From Platycnemis pennipes (Eukaryota; Arthropoda; Insecta; Odonata; Platycnemididae): 64,000 nucleotides of DNA. Made by a program: the position numbers and the translations under genes. The notes below the pieces were generated by a model, which did not search any database, had not been told where the DNA came from, and saw nothing but the letters and a program-made list of their open reading frames with translations. The stretch is from positions 55,718,609 through 55,782,608 of the forward strand of contig OW121854.1 of assembly GCA_933228895.1 (NCBI GenBank), read 5' to 3'. Numbering within the stretch: the stretch's first letter is position 1; every line of letters begins with the position of its first letter. Shown here one piece after another: positions 44,222 to 55,650 of the stretch.

Positions 44222-44671
44222 GATGGTTTTTTCAGGGGTTTACGTCCTTGTGAAAATGATGAGATTGAACTCTTTGGCCGATGCTTCGGAAATTATTTTT
44301 TTCCATCATCAGGGATAAAAATAGGATGAACCACCAATGGACATAGGTAAATTGATTTACAGGATATTTTCAACACAAAAATGTTTTTACAATATAATCT
44401 TTTAAAAAGTTCAACGCCAAAAAATGCACTAAATAAATTGTACCTACCTTTAAGCTATTTTGAGGTGAATTGTTTACAATTTGATTGCCAGGACTATATG
44501 TTATAATTTTTAATTTCAATTTAAAAAACCTGTAAATCAATTTACCTATGACCAATGGTGGTTCTTCCCATTTTAGCCCTGATGAAGGAAAAAATATAAT
44601 TTCCGAAACGTCGGCCAACTAGTTCAATCTCATAATGTTCACAAGGACATAAAACTCCTGAAAAAAACATT
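44222..44671. mobile_element. foldback element with ~145-bp arms
   Basis: Arm 44222-44368 and arm 44529-44671 are inverted repeats (both contain TGTAAATCAATTTACCTATG on opposite strands) around a 160-bp AT-rich centre. The right arm holds CCTGATGA, A, GGAAA-loop-TTTCC, GAAACGTCGG on the plus strand, a hammerhead-like arrangement with a perfect 5-bp stem; the left arm has the equivalent on the minus strand with GAAG for GAAA. No coding sequence. Confidence 0.85.
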
Positions 44672-44761
44672 CATATTTTGTTGCGATTGTTCTGGCAACA
44701 TTTCCGCTGTGAAGTAGACGGAATTCAAATTTGCTAATAGCTCGAACATGGATCGATAGTG

Positions 44762-44799
44762 TTCGATGCATGTCCAGTATCGACTGGACATGCATCGAA
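44762..44799. repeat. perfect 17-bp palindrome
   Basis: Arms 44762-44778 and 44783-44799 (TTCGATGCATGTCCAGT and complement), loop ATCG. Confidence 0.9.
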
Positions 44800-45099
44800 G
44801 TAAACTCGCATAGTCCACTCTCATTGAGGTTGCAGCTTACAGGTGCGAGTGGGGGTTATCAGTTGACTGTCATAGAAGTTAACTGCTACCCGTTAACCCC
44901 GTAAACGCACCTTAACGATATACATAAAACATCGTTGCCACAGGTAACCTCATTGAAAGTGAAAGTAATATTAACTTCGGATTTTTATGAAAATTATTTT
45001 ATTTTGTATCCCCCCTAAAATGCAACCAATCGTAAAGGTATGCGCGATTAATAATTATTATTAATTGCCCAACCGATCAATTTTAGTGTCCATGGAAAT

Positions 45100-45370
45100 T
45101 CTTCTCATAAAATACGATATCTCTCGCATGATGATCTTCTTCGGATCCGCATATTTTCCGCCTCTCATCATTCCATTCAATCCGCCCATTCTCCTCCACC
45201 ATTTTACCCGCTTGCTTAACATTATCCTCTCCATCACTCCCTTAAAAAATCCCTTCTCCCCTTCATTACCAATTCCATCCATCACTCTGCCTCCTTTTTT
45301 TCAATCAAATCCCTCTCATTCTCTCCCATCTTCATTTTTAAATTTTGTACAACACACTCCCAACCCCTTT
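45100..45370 (-). pseudogene. RTE-2 LINE C-terminal remnant
   Basis: Minus strand: GFFKGVMERIMLSKRVKWWR, then MGGLNGMMRGGKYADPKK, following the RTE-2 pattern. Open for 74 codons by chance or recent age; the rest of the ORF is absent. Confidence 0.6.
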
Positions 45371-46005
45371 ATAATGCTAAATATGCTGTGACGCAAGCGC
45401 AAAACGCTAATCTACCGATGATGTTACACATTTCGTAACTTAGATGCCAAAATATTATTTAGTGGAAAATTACAACCCTTTTATTCATCGTGCATGATTC
45501 ATCATTGCATCCCTTTTATTCATTGAATTCACATCACGTCTGAAACTTTTATTTTTGTACGTACGTTTTGATAATGATTAGACATAATTAACATCCCGGA
45601 AACATGTCTGCATTGCTTAATTCCTCGCTACGAAATAGTGAGTATTCATTACAAAATTATGTATTTTCGAACGATTCGGGAACATGGAAGAAGTTTGTTC
45701 ACTCAACCTTATGCAGAATTACTTGCTATTAACAAACGACACTTTTATACCGTTTAATGTTTTCTACTGCCTTTAGAAAACACATAGTAATCTTTTAATC
45801 CATTAACGCTGTCAGCTTCTTGTTCTTCTTGCTATTATGCCGTATAAAAAAGACCGTAAAATCGTGCAAACTTATGTTCAAAACTAAATACTGATCAATT
45901 TGTTTAAGAACTTTAGATATATCTGTCAAAGCGATAAAAGAGTTGAAAATTTATGCTGGAATTTCAAATTGTTAACTCAACATCGTCGATTTACGTTGAA
46001 ATCTG
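45371..46005. other. non-coding stretch, nothing recognised
   Basis: No gene or repeat recognised. Confidence 0.4.
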
Positions 46006-46320
46006 CTCCCGGTCCTCATTTGGAGGGCACACCAGGGGCGTCGGAACTATTTTCGCTGGAAGGGGCCAACCTTGAAAAAGCCCAGCTCTTACGAAAAGGC
46101 CCGCATTTTTTGCGGATAGGAGGGGGTCGAGACTACAATTCCGCTAAAAGTGCATATGAATGTGGTAGAATATGCGTCAGAAGGGAAAAGGCAAGCTGGA
46201 AACAAGTGAAATTTAATTTTTATTAGTGAAAACTCATTTCTCAAGGGCCCGGGACAAATTCTGGGGGGGGGGGGGGCGGATGCCCCCCTTCCCCCCACTT
46301 CCGACCGGGCTGGGGCACAC
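46006..46320. repeat. G/C-run repeat with 14-G tract
   Basis: Contains GAGGGCACACCAGGGGCG, GGGCCCGGGACAAATTCT and a run of 14 G at 46263-46276 followed by CCCCCC runs, so the strand can pair with itself. Similar in texture to 13675-13740. Open frames here are composition-driven. Confidence 0.5.
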
Positions 46321-46520
46321 AATATTTGAATACGTTATGTATGTGCTTATCACCATTATTAATAATCCTTCATTGCATCCCAAATGGATCCAAAAAACAT
46401 TCAGCGTATATTTTGAACGCCGATAAACAAATTTGTTTAAAAAAATACTCACACTTGCATTGCAGTAAATTAATCACCGAAAAATTAATAACCGGGACAG
46501 TTCTGAGCAGGGATCGCTTG

Positions 46521-47180
46521 TGAGTCAATAACCTTCAGATGGCCCCTTTTATCGTGATGACGCATAGCCGAAGTGATATCTGCTATTTTGACAATTTATC
46601 GCGAGTCTTATCGGCACTGGTAGAAAGGTTCACTGTCAATAGTCGTTCCATCCTGCAAACAGCCCTGAGGACGATGAAACAGCGTGCCGACAAATGAGAG
46701 GAGGCAGTCACCGGCGTGCATTCTCACGTGCAATTCACGGGTCCCCACCCTAAAATACAAGCCAAATTTGGTAAGGTACATGGCGATAAAATGTATTTTG
46801 GATGCGCTGTAAAGATTATGGTAATGCGATAACCGTCACTGTTAAATGAACATGCACTCTCACCCTCCGCTTAAATATACTGAAAATAGACCTGATGTAG
46901 AATAAAGTAGACCTGAATAGAATAAAGTAGACCTGATAATGACGTCCTAAGGAACGTTGAAACACGTGTTGTTTGTCATTTACATTAAAAATTCAAGTGG
47001 ACAGTACTATTACCGCATTTTTATTTTAAAATGCTGTTCCACCATATCACGCCTAAGACTGTTGAATTTAAATATACTGAAACGTAAAATTCATTGCTTC
47101 ACATATTGCGTTAGGTTCAATCATAGTTCTATTTTTTTAAAACAAGATTAGAAAGATAGACTGCCGAACGGATAGATTTG
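46521..47180 (+). other. possible Penelope-like debris with ribozyme-like module
   Basis: At 46933-46970: CTGATAA, TGACGT-loop-AACGTT, GAAAC and the self-complementary AACACGTGTT. A 2.5-copy tandem of TAGACCTGA..TAGAATAAAG lies just upstream at about 46890-46935. A second short CTGAGGACGATGAAAC lies near 46672. No coding part recognised. Confidence 0.4.
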
Positions 47181-48007
47181 AACTAGAATTCAATATGAGA
47201 GTAGATAATAACAATATGCAACGTAATCGGACAGGCAGGAAATATTTCGGAAGAGAAATGCAGTAATCTGTTATTTGAAGCAAGGGGGTTAGAATGTATT
47301 GGAGGCGGCATTGCATGGTAGCCTATGGGTGGCAATGAAGCCAGAATAGGGGTGCTCGGGAAGAATTTGGCTCCACCTCCTCGGCACAAATTATTGCGTT
47401 TTATATGACCCCTTATATGGAGTTTACATGTGTATTAAAACTTAAATAATAATGAAACCGTACCCATATATCATCGCAAAAGCTGTAGTTAATTTTCTTA
47501 AGGCCATTTTAAGGAGATATTAATGCTTTTGATTTCCCTGGAAGTTGATTATATCTCTTAAACCTTATTCGAATTTAGCCTCTTTCAACTGCATGTTTGG
47601 CGCTTGTTAACGTGCTTGGAAACTTTCCTCTGTTTACTTAACAAATTTTAAAAATGCATTCTATCATTTACTTTCTTACTCTTAATTTTTCCGCGGGCAA
47701 AAACAACATCATCCGTGAGTATCACGAGTATCCTTATGTCCGTGCCTACTAATATGGCTGACCTTGCTTCTCAGATAGCTGCGATAACCGTCTTCGGTTC
47801 TTGCTAACTCTCTTCTTGGGAATTATAAGTGAATGCACTGCAAGCATTGCCTATCCAATTATTAATCATTATATCACTACACGATACTTATTTGGCTGCA
47901 CGTGCCTCTAAGTTGTGTATCTACTATTTCCGCAACAAAGTAGCTATAGCTATATTGTTTCCCTTAGTTACATGCATATTTGTAGTCTATTTCCGTTGAT
48001 TATTCAT
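47181..48007. other. non-coding stretch, nothing recognised
   Basis: 47284 holds a diverged relative of the block near 8943. Otherwise nothing. Confidence 0.4.
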
Positions 48008-48060
48008 CCCCTGCCACACACCTTTGATTTGGCTGGCCGTATACTACACAGATGTAGCTG
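48008..48060 (+). mobile_element. CR1/L2-like LINE 3' terminus, decayed
   Basis: ATCCCCTGCCACACACCTTT, then TTTGGCTGGCCGTAT and ACACAGATGTAG, the family 3' end with several changes. Confidence 0.65.
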
Positions 48061-48925
48061 AGAACGTCCATGCAATGTGTCACAACCATAAACTAGCAAC
48101 TGCCATCATTTTACTGGTGCCAACAAAGATAATTTTAATTTTTTCAGTTGTTATATTTGAGTGCTACATATTTTCTGCTTCCTGTGTCCATGTTGCTGCG
48201 TGCAAATAAGATAATTAGGGGATTTCCCGTTTACTTCATCTTTAGTGTTTTAAACGTGACGCCATCCTCTGATAGGCGGCCCACTGGAATCAGACGCCCT
48301 CTCGCAGCCGCTTCCCCCGGTAGAAACTATTGCATGGACTACATTTGATCCAGCTTTTTACCTTCCATTTATATGGCATGCATGGCTCAAACAAGATTTT
48401 CTCCAAATCAGCTCTTTGGTACACAGAAACACGAAGGCTCTTCCCACCATGTCAAATGTTGCCGTCTCAGAACCTGACACGAGGTGGATGGTAACTTTCA
48501 ATGTCTTTTACATGATTTCTATCAAAATCTCTTCCTTAGGCATACCTCATAGATTAACATATACCGAAGGGTTACTTGATAAGTTATCTCAAGACATTAA
48601 AACATATTAAGCCATCATCTGCCAAATAGCCACTGAATTAACATTGAATAGCAACTGAATTTGCTTAATCAAGGCAAACCTGTGTCATAAAAATCACATT
48701 TGAACTAAACTATGATTAGTGCATTGAATAACAGTTAAATTTAATCCATACAGCCATTTACGCTCCGAAAAATATTCATCTTAACTTTGATGGTAAGGCT
48801 ACCAAGGCCATTACGAGAATAGGATATTTGTTATGAAATTGCTGTGGATTAGATTAATCCATGCTGCGAGATGTTACTTATTATTGTTTTCTACGAGTAA
48901 GGTAGCACTAAATTTACATTTAATT
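48061..48925. other. non-coding stretch, nothing recognised
   Basis: No gene or repeat recognised. Confidence 0.4.
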
Positions 48926-48929
48926 CTTC

Positions 48930-49570
48930 CCACGGCAACTACATTTCACACGATGTCCCTCTTCAGCCCATCATACCTCCTATCTCTAATCATTCTATCA
49001 AAACTTCCCGTTCTTCTCCTCACTCTATCTCGCTTACCTAATACTCATCCCTCAATCACGTCCTTCAAAACACCCTCGCCCTTTAATTTATGCTTCATGC
49101 ACACCTACTGGCTTCTCAAACCATTTCCTTTCCTGTCCTACCAACTCTAGCACTTCATCGTTCGTCCTCCTTCCGTCCCACCCAGCGTACTACATATTTC
49201 TCCAATACCCACACCTGAAAACTAAAACAAATTTTTATCTTCTTTCCTCAAAATCTGTTTCCACGCCGTACAGCTTCATATTAGGCTTTTCACTGGTCTT
49301 TTTTTGCGTCCACGCTCAACAACTCATTAGTTCTCTTCTGCGAGTAAATGCTTATTCACAAACACAATTTTCCTTCTGACAGCAATGCTGCTGCATCCTG
49401 TTCCTCCAACATCATACCTAGGTAGAAAAAATGCTTCACCAACAGTATAGCTTGCGACCTCCCACTTTTAAATTTGGCCTACTCTTTTCGTTCTCAAAAA
49501 TCACACAACTTTCATTTTCTTCCGATTTATCTTCATTCCGTATCTTTAGAACTGTCTTTTTAACACATGA
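48930..49570 (-). pseudogene. RTE-2 LINE C-terminus, long copy
   Basis: Minus strand: MKLYGVETDFEERR, then VGRKDERWS-like codons, VLELVGQERKWFEKP, VLGKRDRVRRRTGSFDRMIR and DRRYDGLKRDIV. This is the post-RT C-terminal region of an RTE-like LINE; sister of 4440-4745. Many stops and frame changes. Confidence 0.65.
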
Positions 49571-50100
49571 TATTTTTTTAAGCCCTGGGATGACTGGTTG
49601 ATTAGCCAGTCTTGTATTTCTCCTTTTTTTTTATCGCAAAACGTGCGTTTACGATTTCGCTATCATAAGACCTAATCCCACATTATCACATACTTTTCAC
49701 GTTATCACATACTTTTGTATCAAGATACTTTGTAAGCGATCATGGGTACGAGGACTTCGAAGGATCATCATTGCAGTGCTTAAAATATTGAAGACACAAA
49801 TATAGCTTTTGAATTGGTTGGTACAGTTCAGAAATATTCAAGGGATTCCGTATCACTACAATCAAAATAATTATATGGAACTTTTGAATGCCAACTACCA
49901 GGATATTACCTTGTTTGAGTTGCTTTTTGTAGTAGTCTTGAGTTTTTAAGTGATCCAACGGCTAAGATTATATCGCACCGTCTAACTTTATATCTTATTT
50001 TCCAGGAAAAACAAGGTTTTTGTATTTTTTACATCCTATTTACGATATTTCAAGCCTGCCGCGTGAACGGCGGTGAAATTCACATTAATTGCCATGAGAA
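49571..50100. other. non-coding stretch, nothing recognised
   Basis: No gene or repeat recognised. Confidence 0.4.
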
Positions 50101-50104
50101 AAAA

Positions 50105-50209
50105 TTCACCTGGACCGGGAATCGAACCACGGACCTATGGCTTTCTTTTGACCCTACGCAGGGGCCCGGAAAGCCAAAGGTCCGTGGTTTGATTCCCGGT
50201 CCAGGTGAA
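50105..50209. mobile_element. inverted pair of tRNA-like ends
   Basis: TTCACCTGGACCGGGAATCG at 50105 and its complement at 50190-50209; arms of about 40 bp include a tRNA B box (GGTTCGATTCCC) and diverge only at two or three positions. The 25-nt centre is unpaired. Compare the SINE-B inverted dimer at 40472. Confidence 0.8.
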
Positions 50210-50224
50210 AGCTTTGTATCCTAT

Positions 50225-50295
50225 AACAAGGGATTCAAACTCGTGACCCTTGGGTTGCCAGCGCGTAACCAACCTGGCTGCCAAGGCTGGCAATG
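50225..50295 (-). mobile_element. SINE-C head
   Basis: Minus strand: GGCAGCCAGGTTGGTTACGC and B box GAGTTTGAATCCC; same type as 18300-18370. Confidence 0.6.
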
Positions 50296-50299
50296 TTTG

Positions 50300-52050
50300 T
50301 TATATCACGTTAAATTTTTTGAGCACGGTAGCAAAAGTTGGCCTTTACAATACGTGTGCAGGAAATTGAAATGTTGGCGAGTGCCAGTTAAAAAAAGGAA
50401 ACATTGAATCAAATGTATAAAATTCTCATTGCTAACTGAGAATACCCGCGACAGAGCAAGCAATCTAATGAGAGTGTATTGAATGACGTACATTCACGTT
50501 AAGTCGATTTGATAAGTATGATTGGAGCCGAAGTCAAACTGAAATTCTTGGCAGACAGTGATTCTGACTGTAAACTGTTTGAAATAGCTTGCAATCCGAA
50601 TCCAGGGAAGAGGCTCGGCATGTTGATGACAGTTATGAATTCATTCATAAATTAATCAAAAATCCGAACTTATAATATTATTCTGCGCAAGTTCAATATG
50701 AAATATTTTATTAATACCCATCCACGACCTACAGTTTCAAATTTTTTGATGAGGCAGGTTAAATCGGCGAATAGGACTCGTCTCTTTACCCCTTGACCCA
50801 AATTTAATCCATATTACATTTCTATGCACGAACATGGTCAAGTTGTACCACTCGATCTATTAGCTTTCTCACGACGATTCGAAGAGGCCATATCCCCTAG
50901 GAAAACCTGCAATGTTATAAATAAGCGGCTTTCTTTGGAATGGCATTACTCACAACATGGCGTGTACAGCTTCTGAAGACATAATCCCAGGAAAAAACAA
51001 CACCATAAACAGAATGCAATATAATTTCCTTTTTCAGTAGATCATCCTTGGATTTTTTACCCGAGGACAACGCTGCGCAATTGCAATTACTTGCTTTTGC
51101 AAATGAGAAAATGCTTGAATAGGCAAGGCTTCTAAGACTAATCGAATCCACCACATTTACCCTTGGATCCACCACATTTACCCTTGAAAACGAATCCATT
51201 ACGCAGCGTTCACTTTCTTTCCACTAGAAGAGATTTTTAAGATAATCGTTTTACACCACTAATAACAGTTATTCGACGAGCAGATAAGTAATTACTGATT
51301 AATCCATTCCAAAGTTTAAACGAAAATATTGAGTGGAGTTTTTATCGTCAATATGAGGTGATATATTATTGATACCCAAAATAAGTCTGATTGAGATACC
51401 TCGTGCACCCAACGGTAAATCGGACAATAAAATTACATAATGATTACCTACTATTGAAGCCTTATCATTATAAATGATTTTGGGATAGCCCCAATTTAGT
51501 ATATACAATAATGCCTTGCACTATTGGTAAACTATCAACTATTGGCTCTGTACAAAATGACGGACCCTATTTTCCACCAATTTTTCACTCTTGGGTAGAA
51601 AAATAGTTAAATGTTCACGTAATTTTCGTTCGTAACTCACATCACAAGATTCACTGAAGCTTCAGGAAAATGATCCCGTTGAAAAATTCTGCCACCGTCA
51701 GCGATGCCGGAAATAAACCATTTTTCGATATCGCGGCGGCGTCCAGCCTTCCGCGCCAGCCAATGGGAATACAGTGATGGTGTGAGTATAATCATACGCT
51801 GTGGAACCAAGAACTTACTTATGGCGTTTTTCTACAAGTATGTGTTGTAAAGAACTGAAATGAAAAGAAAAGAAATGAAAATGGCGATGAGCTAAATGGT
51901 CAAATTCCTAAGATTTAAAATTCTTGAATAATATCTTGACCAAATAATGCATGCGAATTATTAAAGCAACGGGATTAAAATACATTTGGCAGTCTTGAAG
52001 GTAGGTGAAACTGTATACGTAAGAACGTGAAAAAGGGCAGAATGTTATGT
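50300..52050. other. non-coding stretch; small tandem and a CpG-rich patch
   Basis: GATCCACCACATTTACCCTT-like units are repeated twice at about 51127-51188. A CpG-rich patch at 51700-51790 includes CCAATGGG. No gene recognised. Confidence 0.4.
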
Positions 52051-52054
52051 TAGT

Positions 52055-52345
52055 AGAGGGGTCGGGTTGATGGCTAGAATACTAGTCTCTACCTGAAGGA
52101 CTCGGGTTCAAATTCCGTAGGTGGAAGATGTCATTCATCGGTAAACCTATTTTTTACATGAGTGTTTTGTGAGCAGCATTCGAGGATAGTACTTCGTCCG
52201 TCGGACGGGACGCTAAGCCGTGGTCCCATTTACACATTTAGTTAAGAGCAGGCTAATGCCAACACCGGATTTCTCTCCATCCTTCCTCCGCATCCCACCA
52301 TTCTCATCCATTTACCTTTCCTCCAGGCCTGAAGGACCTATTAGT
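52055..52345 (+). mobile_element. SINE-A copy, plus strand, most complete
   Basis: Head GGGTCGGGTTGATGGCTAG, B box GGGTTCAAATTCCG, body TACTTCGTCCGTCGGACGGG, ACGCTAAGCCGTGG and TTAAGAGCAGGCTAATGCC, ending in a CTCCATCC/TCATCC pyrimidine stretch. Used here as the reference for the family. TSD not resolved. Confidence 0.8.
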
Positions 52346-52375
52346 AAGGGTACATACTTGATAACACAGATGATA

Positions 52376-52500
52376 TGAGAATGTTCGTTGACCGAGGTAG
52401 AGGAAGGATAAGAACTGAAAGTTTAGATGGAATGATGAGAAGCAGGAAATATGCCTCACTAGAAGAGCAATATGTGAAAAATAGGTGTATCCTGCCGCAT
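52376..52500 (+). pseudogene. RTE-2 LINE C-terminal remnant
   Basis: Plus strand: FVDRGRGRIRTESLDGMMRS, then RKYASLEEQYVKNRCILPHG. Matches the RTE-2 pattern; directly downstream of the SINE-A copy. Confidence 0.6.
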
Positions 52501-54606
52501 GGAAATGCTTGGAAATATCTTAAGATTTGTGGAAAGAGTTCAATGCCCCTGTAAATCTGCCCTAATCACTGGAACATTATATAATAATAAAAATTGTAGT
52601 AAAATGAGAAAATGAATTAGTTAATTAATGTAATAGGCATCATTAATGATTGTGTTATGAGACTTATTATCATATTCAATATACTTAGTGGTAATTCAGG
52701 GCTATAAGTTAACATGGACTGTTGTAAAAATGGTAATCGTGCATCAAATAAAGAAAAAAATACTAAGGTCCGCTCCAACTTGTGAAAATTCCTGAGTGTT
52801 TTTACTTGATCGTGAAAAGCGAAAATCGAAAATGTTGGAGAGGATTGGGAAAAGAGATTAGATCATAATCTAAATTATTTTATATATTTTGGAATATACG
52901 TGATCTGCTTGAAGTGCCTGGTTAACTTAAATACCAACGCTGATAATAATCTTGAGATTACTATATGAACTGCGAGATGAAATTGATTAGCCTGGCAAGG
53001 AATATGACGCAATTTGATTCGAGGATTTCGCCTAGGATTTAAGCAAAGAATTCCGCGGCAAGTTCAACGGATTATGGGAGAGTAATGGAAGGAAAAGGAG
53101 GAAATAGGTGAGAAACATTGAATGTAAAGGCTAGCTAGAGGTCATTAGGCAAGGGTATAGTTTTAAAGTAGTTTAAAAGAAAGCAAAGACAAAATGTGGA
53201 ACAAAATTGAAGGACATGAACATGTGACTCCGTGGAGATGTAAAAATAGAAAACTTTCGAAGAAATATCGTCACTCCAAAGGATATATCGTAAAATGTTG
53301 TGGGGTGGAATCAATCTAGATAAATCGGAGGCAGGAAAAAGCTAAACGCGAAATTGCATAAAATTACAAATTACTTATAAAATATTAAGATTTTAAAATT
53401 TGGGCTATATACCAAATGATTGAGCAGGAATAATGTTAATAGATTCCAAAAATACCTCAGAAGGAATACGTACGAAATTATTTTTCCTAACATTAGTCCA
53501 TTTACCTTCTGCGTAGCCAAGAGAATAAATATGAAATGAAGAAGGATCTCTCAATCATTCAATATGGCACGAGAGGATGGAGGGATAAAACGACAGCAGT
53601 AAATTATGTTAGCCAAAACGGCTGGGATTGATAATATACAGTACTTTCGTCATATCATTACGAAAATCATCATGTTGCGTCAAATGTATTATAACGAAAC
53701 ACTTGCGTGATAATATTTCACCATTCCGCTAACCTTTATCGCTGTAGCCGCTAATTAAAAATCCTAATCGATTCCGATGTGGCAATACGAGCGTTGTCAA
53801 CTTACATGCTACACAACTGTGCCCAAGAAAGTAGGTATTTCATAGGTATACCCCAAGTTCTGTAAGACTGGACGCATTTAATCTCAATAAGCAGGCGAAA
53901 TTGTAGCATTTAAATATTTCGTGAACATCGGATGGACACATAAACGCCTCTTAAAAAGACTTCTCAAGGATAAATTATCCGATCGCCTTCCATTTCCATT
54001 CCAATGTACGTATGGCAGGTCAAATAAATGTATAGCCTAAAGTATTCAATGAATCGAAATAAAAAATCAAATTTTATTGTCTAATAAACTATTGTTTAAC
54101 TAAAATAACTCTAAAAAGTGTATAAATCCTGAATTAATGAACACAATCACAGTGGTAATGTATTATAGAATATCAGGGTTAAAAATATCTCAATCACATT
54201 TAGAAAAGTGACATATAATGCCTATCATCCTCTGGTTCATTCATTTGGTACTTGATAGTTGTTCCGGAGGCTCCTACTTTTATGAAGACATGTAGAAACG
54301 AAGTGAAAATTTGCCAAAATATTTTATTTAAGTCACCTTGAAATAAAACCTTAAAAAATACGAGCGTAAGAATTATACATTTTTATGTTAATACTATAAA
54401 TATTGTCATTATCTTCATGAGTCTAAGAAAAACTTCAAGGGCATCCAATTGCCGTTGCTGATGATTTCATCCGAATCGGGGTGTGCAAACCTTAGTCAAT
54501 ACAAAGTGACTCCTAATACTCAATTGATGACTGACATTTCTTTCTGAATACTTCCCAAATTATTTCTTCCACTTGGCTATACAATCTGTCTCCTTCTTTA
54601 CTGCAG
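52501..54606. other. repeat-poor non-coding stretch, possible intron
   Basis: No repeat family recognised over 2 kb. If the exon at 54607 is real this would be intron upstream of it; the last 30 bases form a good polypyrimidine tract. Confidence 0.4.
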
Positions 54607-54717
54607 ATACCGGCACAGTATTTGAATTTTTGTGCAGCGGTAATTATGAAAATTTGTACGCGAAATTTGAATCGAATCCAGACTTGGACTTTTTAATAAA
54701 AGATCAAAATTTACAAG
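54607..54717 (+). CDS. candidate internal host exon, ankyrin-like
   Basis: A polypyrimidine tract ending TTCTTTACTGCAG (acceptor 54605-54606) is followed by 111 bp open in one frame and then TTACAAG/GTAATA, a plausible 5' splice site (GT at 54718). The exon enters with two bases of a split codon and leaves with one. The reading TGTVFEFLCSGNYENLYAKF, then ESNPDLDFLIKDQNLQ, resembles an ankyrin-repeat unit (GNYE-L, NPDLDF, IKDQN, with GNT-LH expected to follow), but no family can be named. It sits in the least repeat-rich part of the window. Alternative: a chance open frame; no other exon of the same gene was found. Confidence 0.5.
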
Positions 54718-55534
54718 GTAATAAGTCAGAAATGAAGGAGGGATTTTTAAGACAGTGATTTTGCAAATATGTATAAGTTTCAGATAATAGTGTTTGGCAG
54801 TTTGGTAGCCAGTTCGGCTTCACGAAAAACCTTGAGTTTTTAATCCCACCTGAGGGATGAATTTTGTGTACTTTTCGGGATCAAGCTTGGGTCATACGAT
54901 ACAACATAACTCAAGCAACTGGAGCACCTAAAATCCAAATTCTTTCCTCATGATGACAGGTGAGCAGATGGTAAGTGTTTAAAAAAGAATTTGGGGAGAT
55001 CATATGATGGAAGGAAAGAAGAAACTATTTATTTTATTTATTTAGCGATGAAAAAGTTGAATTTTGCAGAAATTCTTTACAGCTTGCGGTAGTATTCAAA
55101 GAATAAGACTATATCTAATTAAATTGCTCTAATTAAACTATGTCTAATTAAAAAACTTTTGAATCCAGAAGTCAGATATACATTCGTAACATTATAATTT
55201 AAGGCTTATGAAAGAAAACTCGGACAAAGAGAATATTTGTTTTTAACGGCTCAAATTCCCTGATCCGAGGAAACTAGATATAAATAAAATACCTAACATC
55301 ATTTTAATAACTATTTTATTCCAGATTATTTTTCATTGCTATTGATTGGCTATGGTTATGAGAAATTATTTCATAAAGAGTTTCTTTAGTAATTTAATTT
55401 TTTCAGTCTCCTTTTAGTCTAAGATCACTAGTAAAGCTTCACAAGCTCTAGATCATTCGTTAAGTTGCTAGAATGCTCCAAAATTGAGTGCGACAAATAT
55501 TCAGATGTCTGTAAAGGACAATAGCAGAATTCCA
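54718..55534. other. non-coding stretch, possible intron
   Basis: Nothing recognised; a decayed tRNA-like block may lie near 54800-54860. Confidence 0.4.
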
Positions 55535-55650
55535 CAGACAAAAAAATCACTCGCCTTAACCGGACTCGAAACCGGATCTCCTGATTTCCGGCCAGGTACT
55601 TTAACCAATTAAGCTACCGAGGCATCATCTTTCTCAGTGGAAATGTTACA
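55535..55650 (-). mobile_element. SINE-B copy, minus strand
   Basis: CCACAGACAAAAAAATCACTC, CCGGACTCGAAACCGGATC (B box reversed), TGATTTCCGGCCAGGT and TTAAGCTACCGAGG: the SINE-B head and body edge in reverse, with a few changes. Confidence 0.75.
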
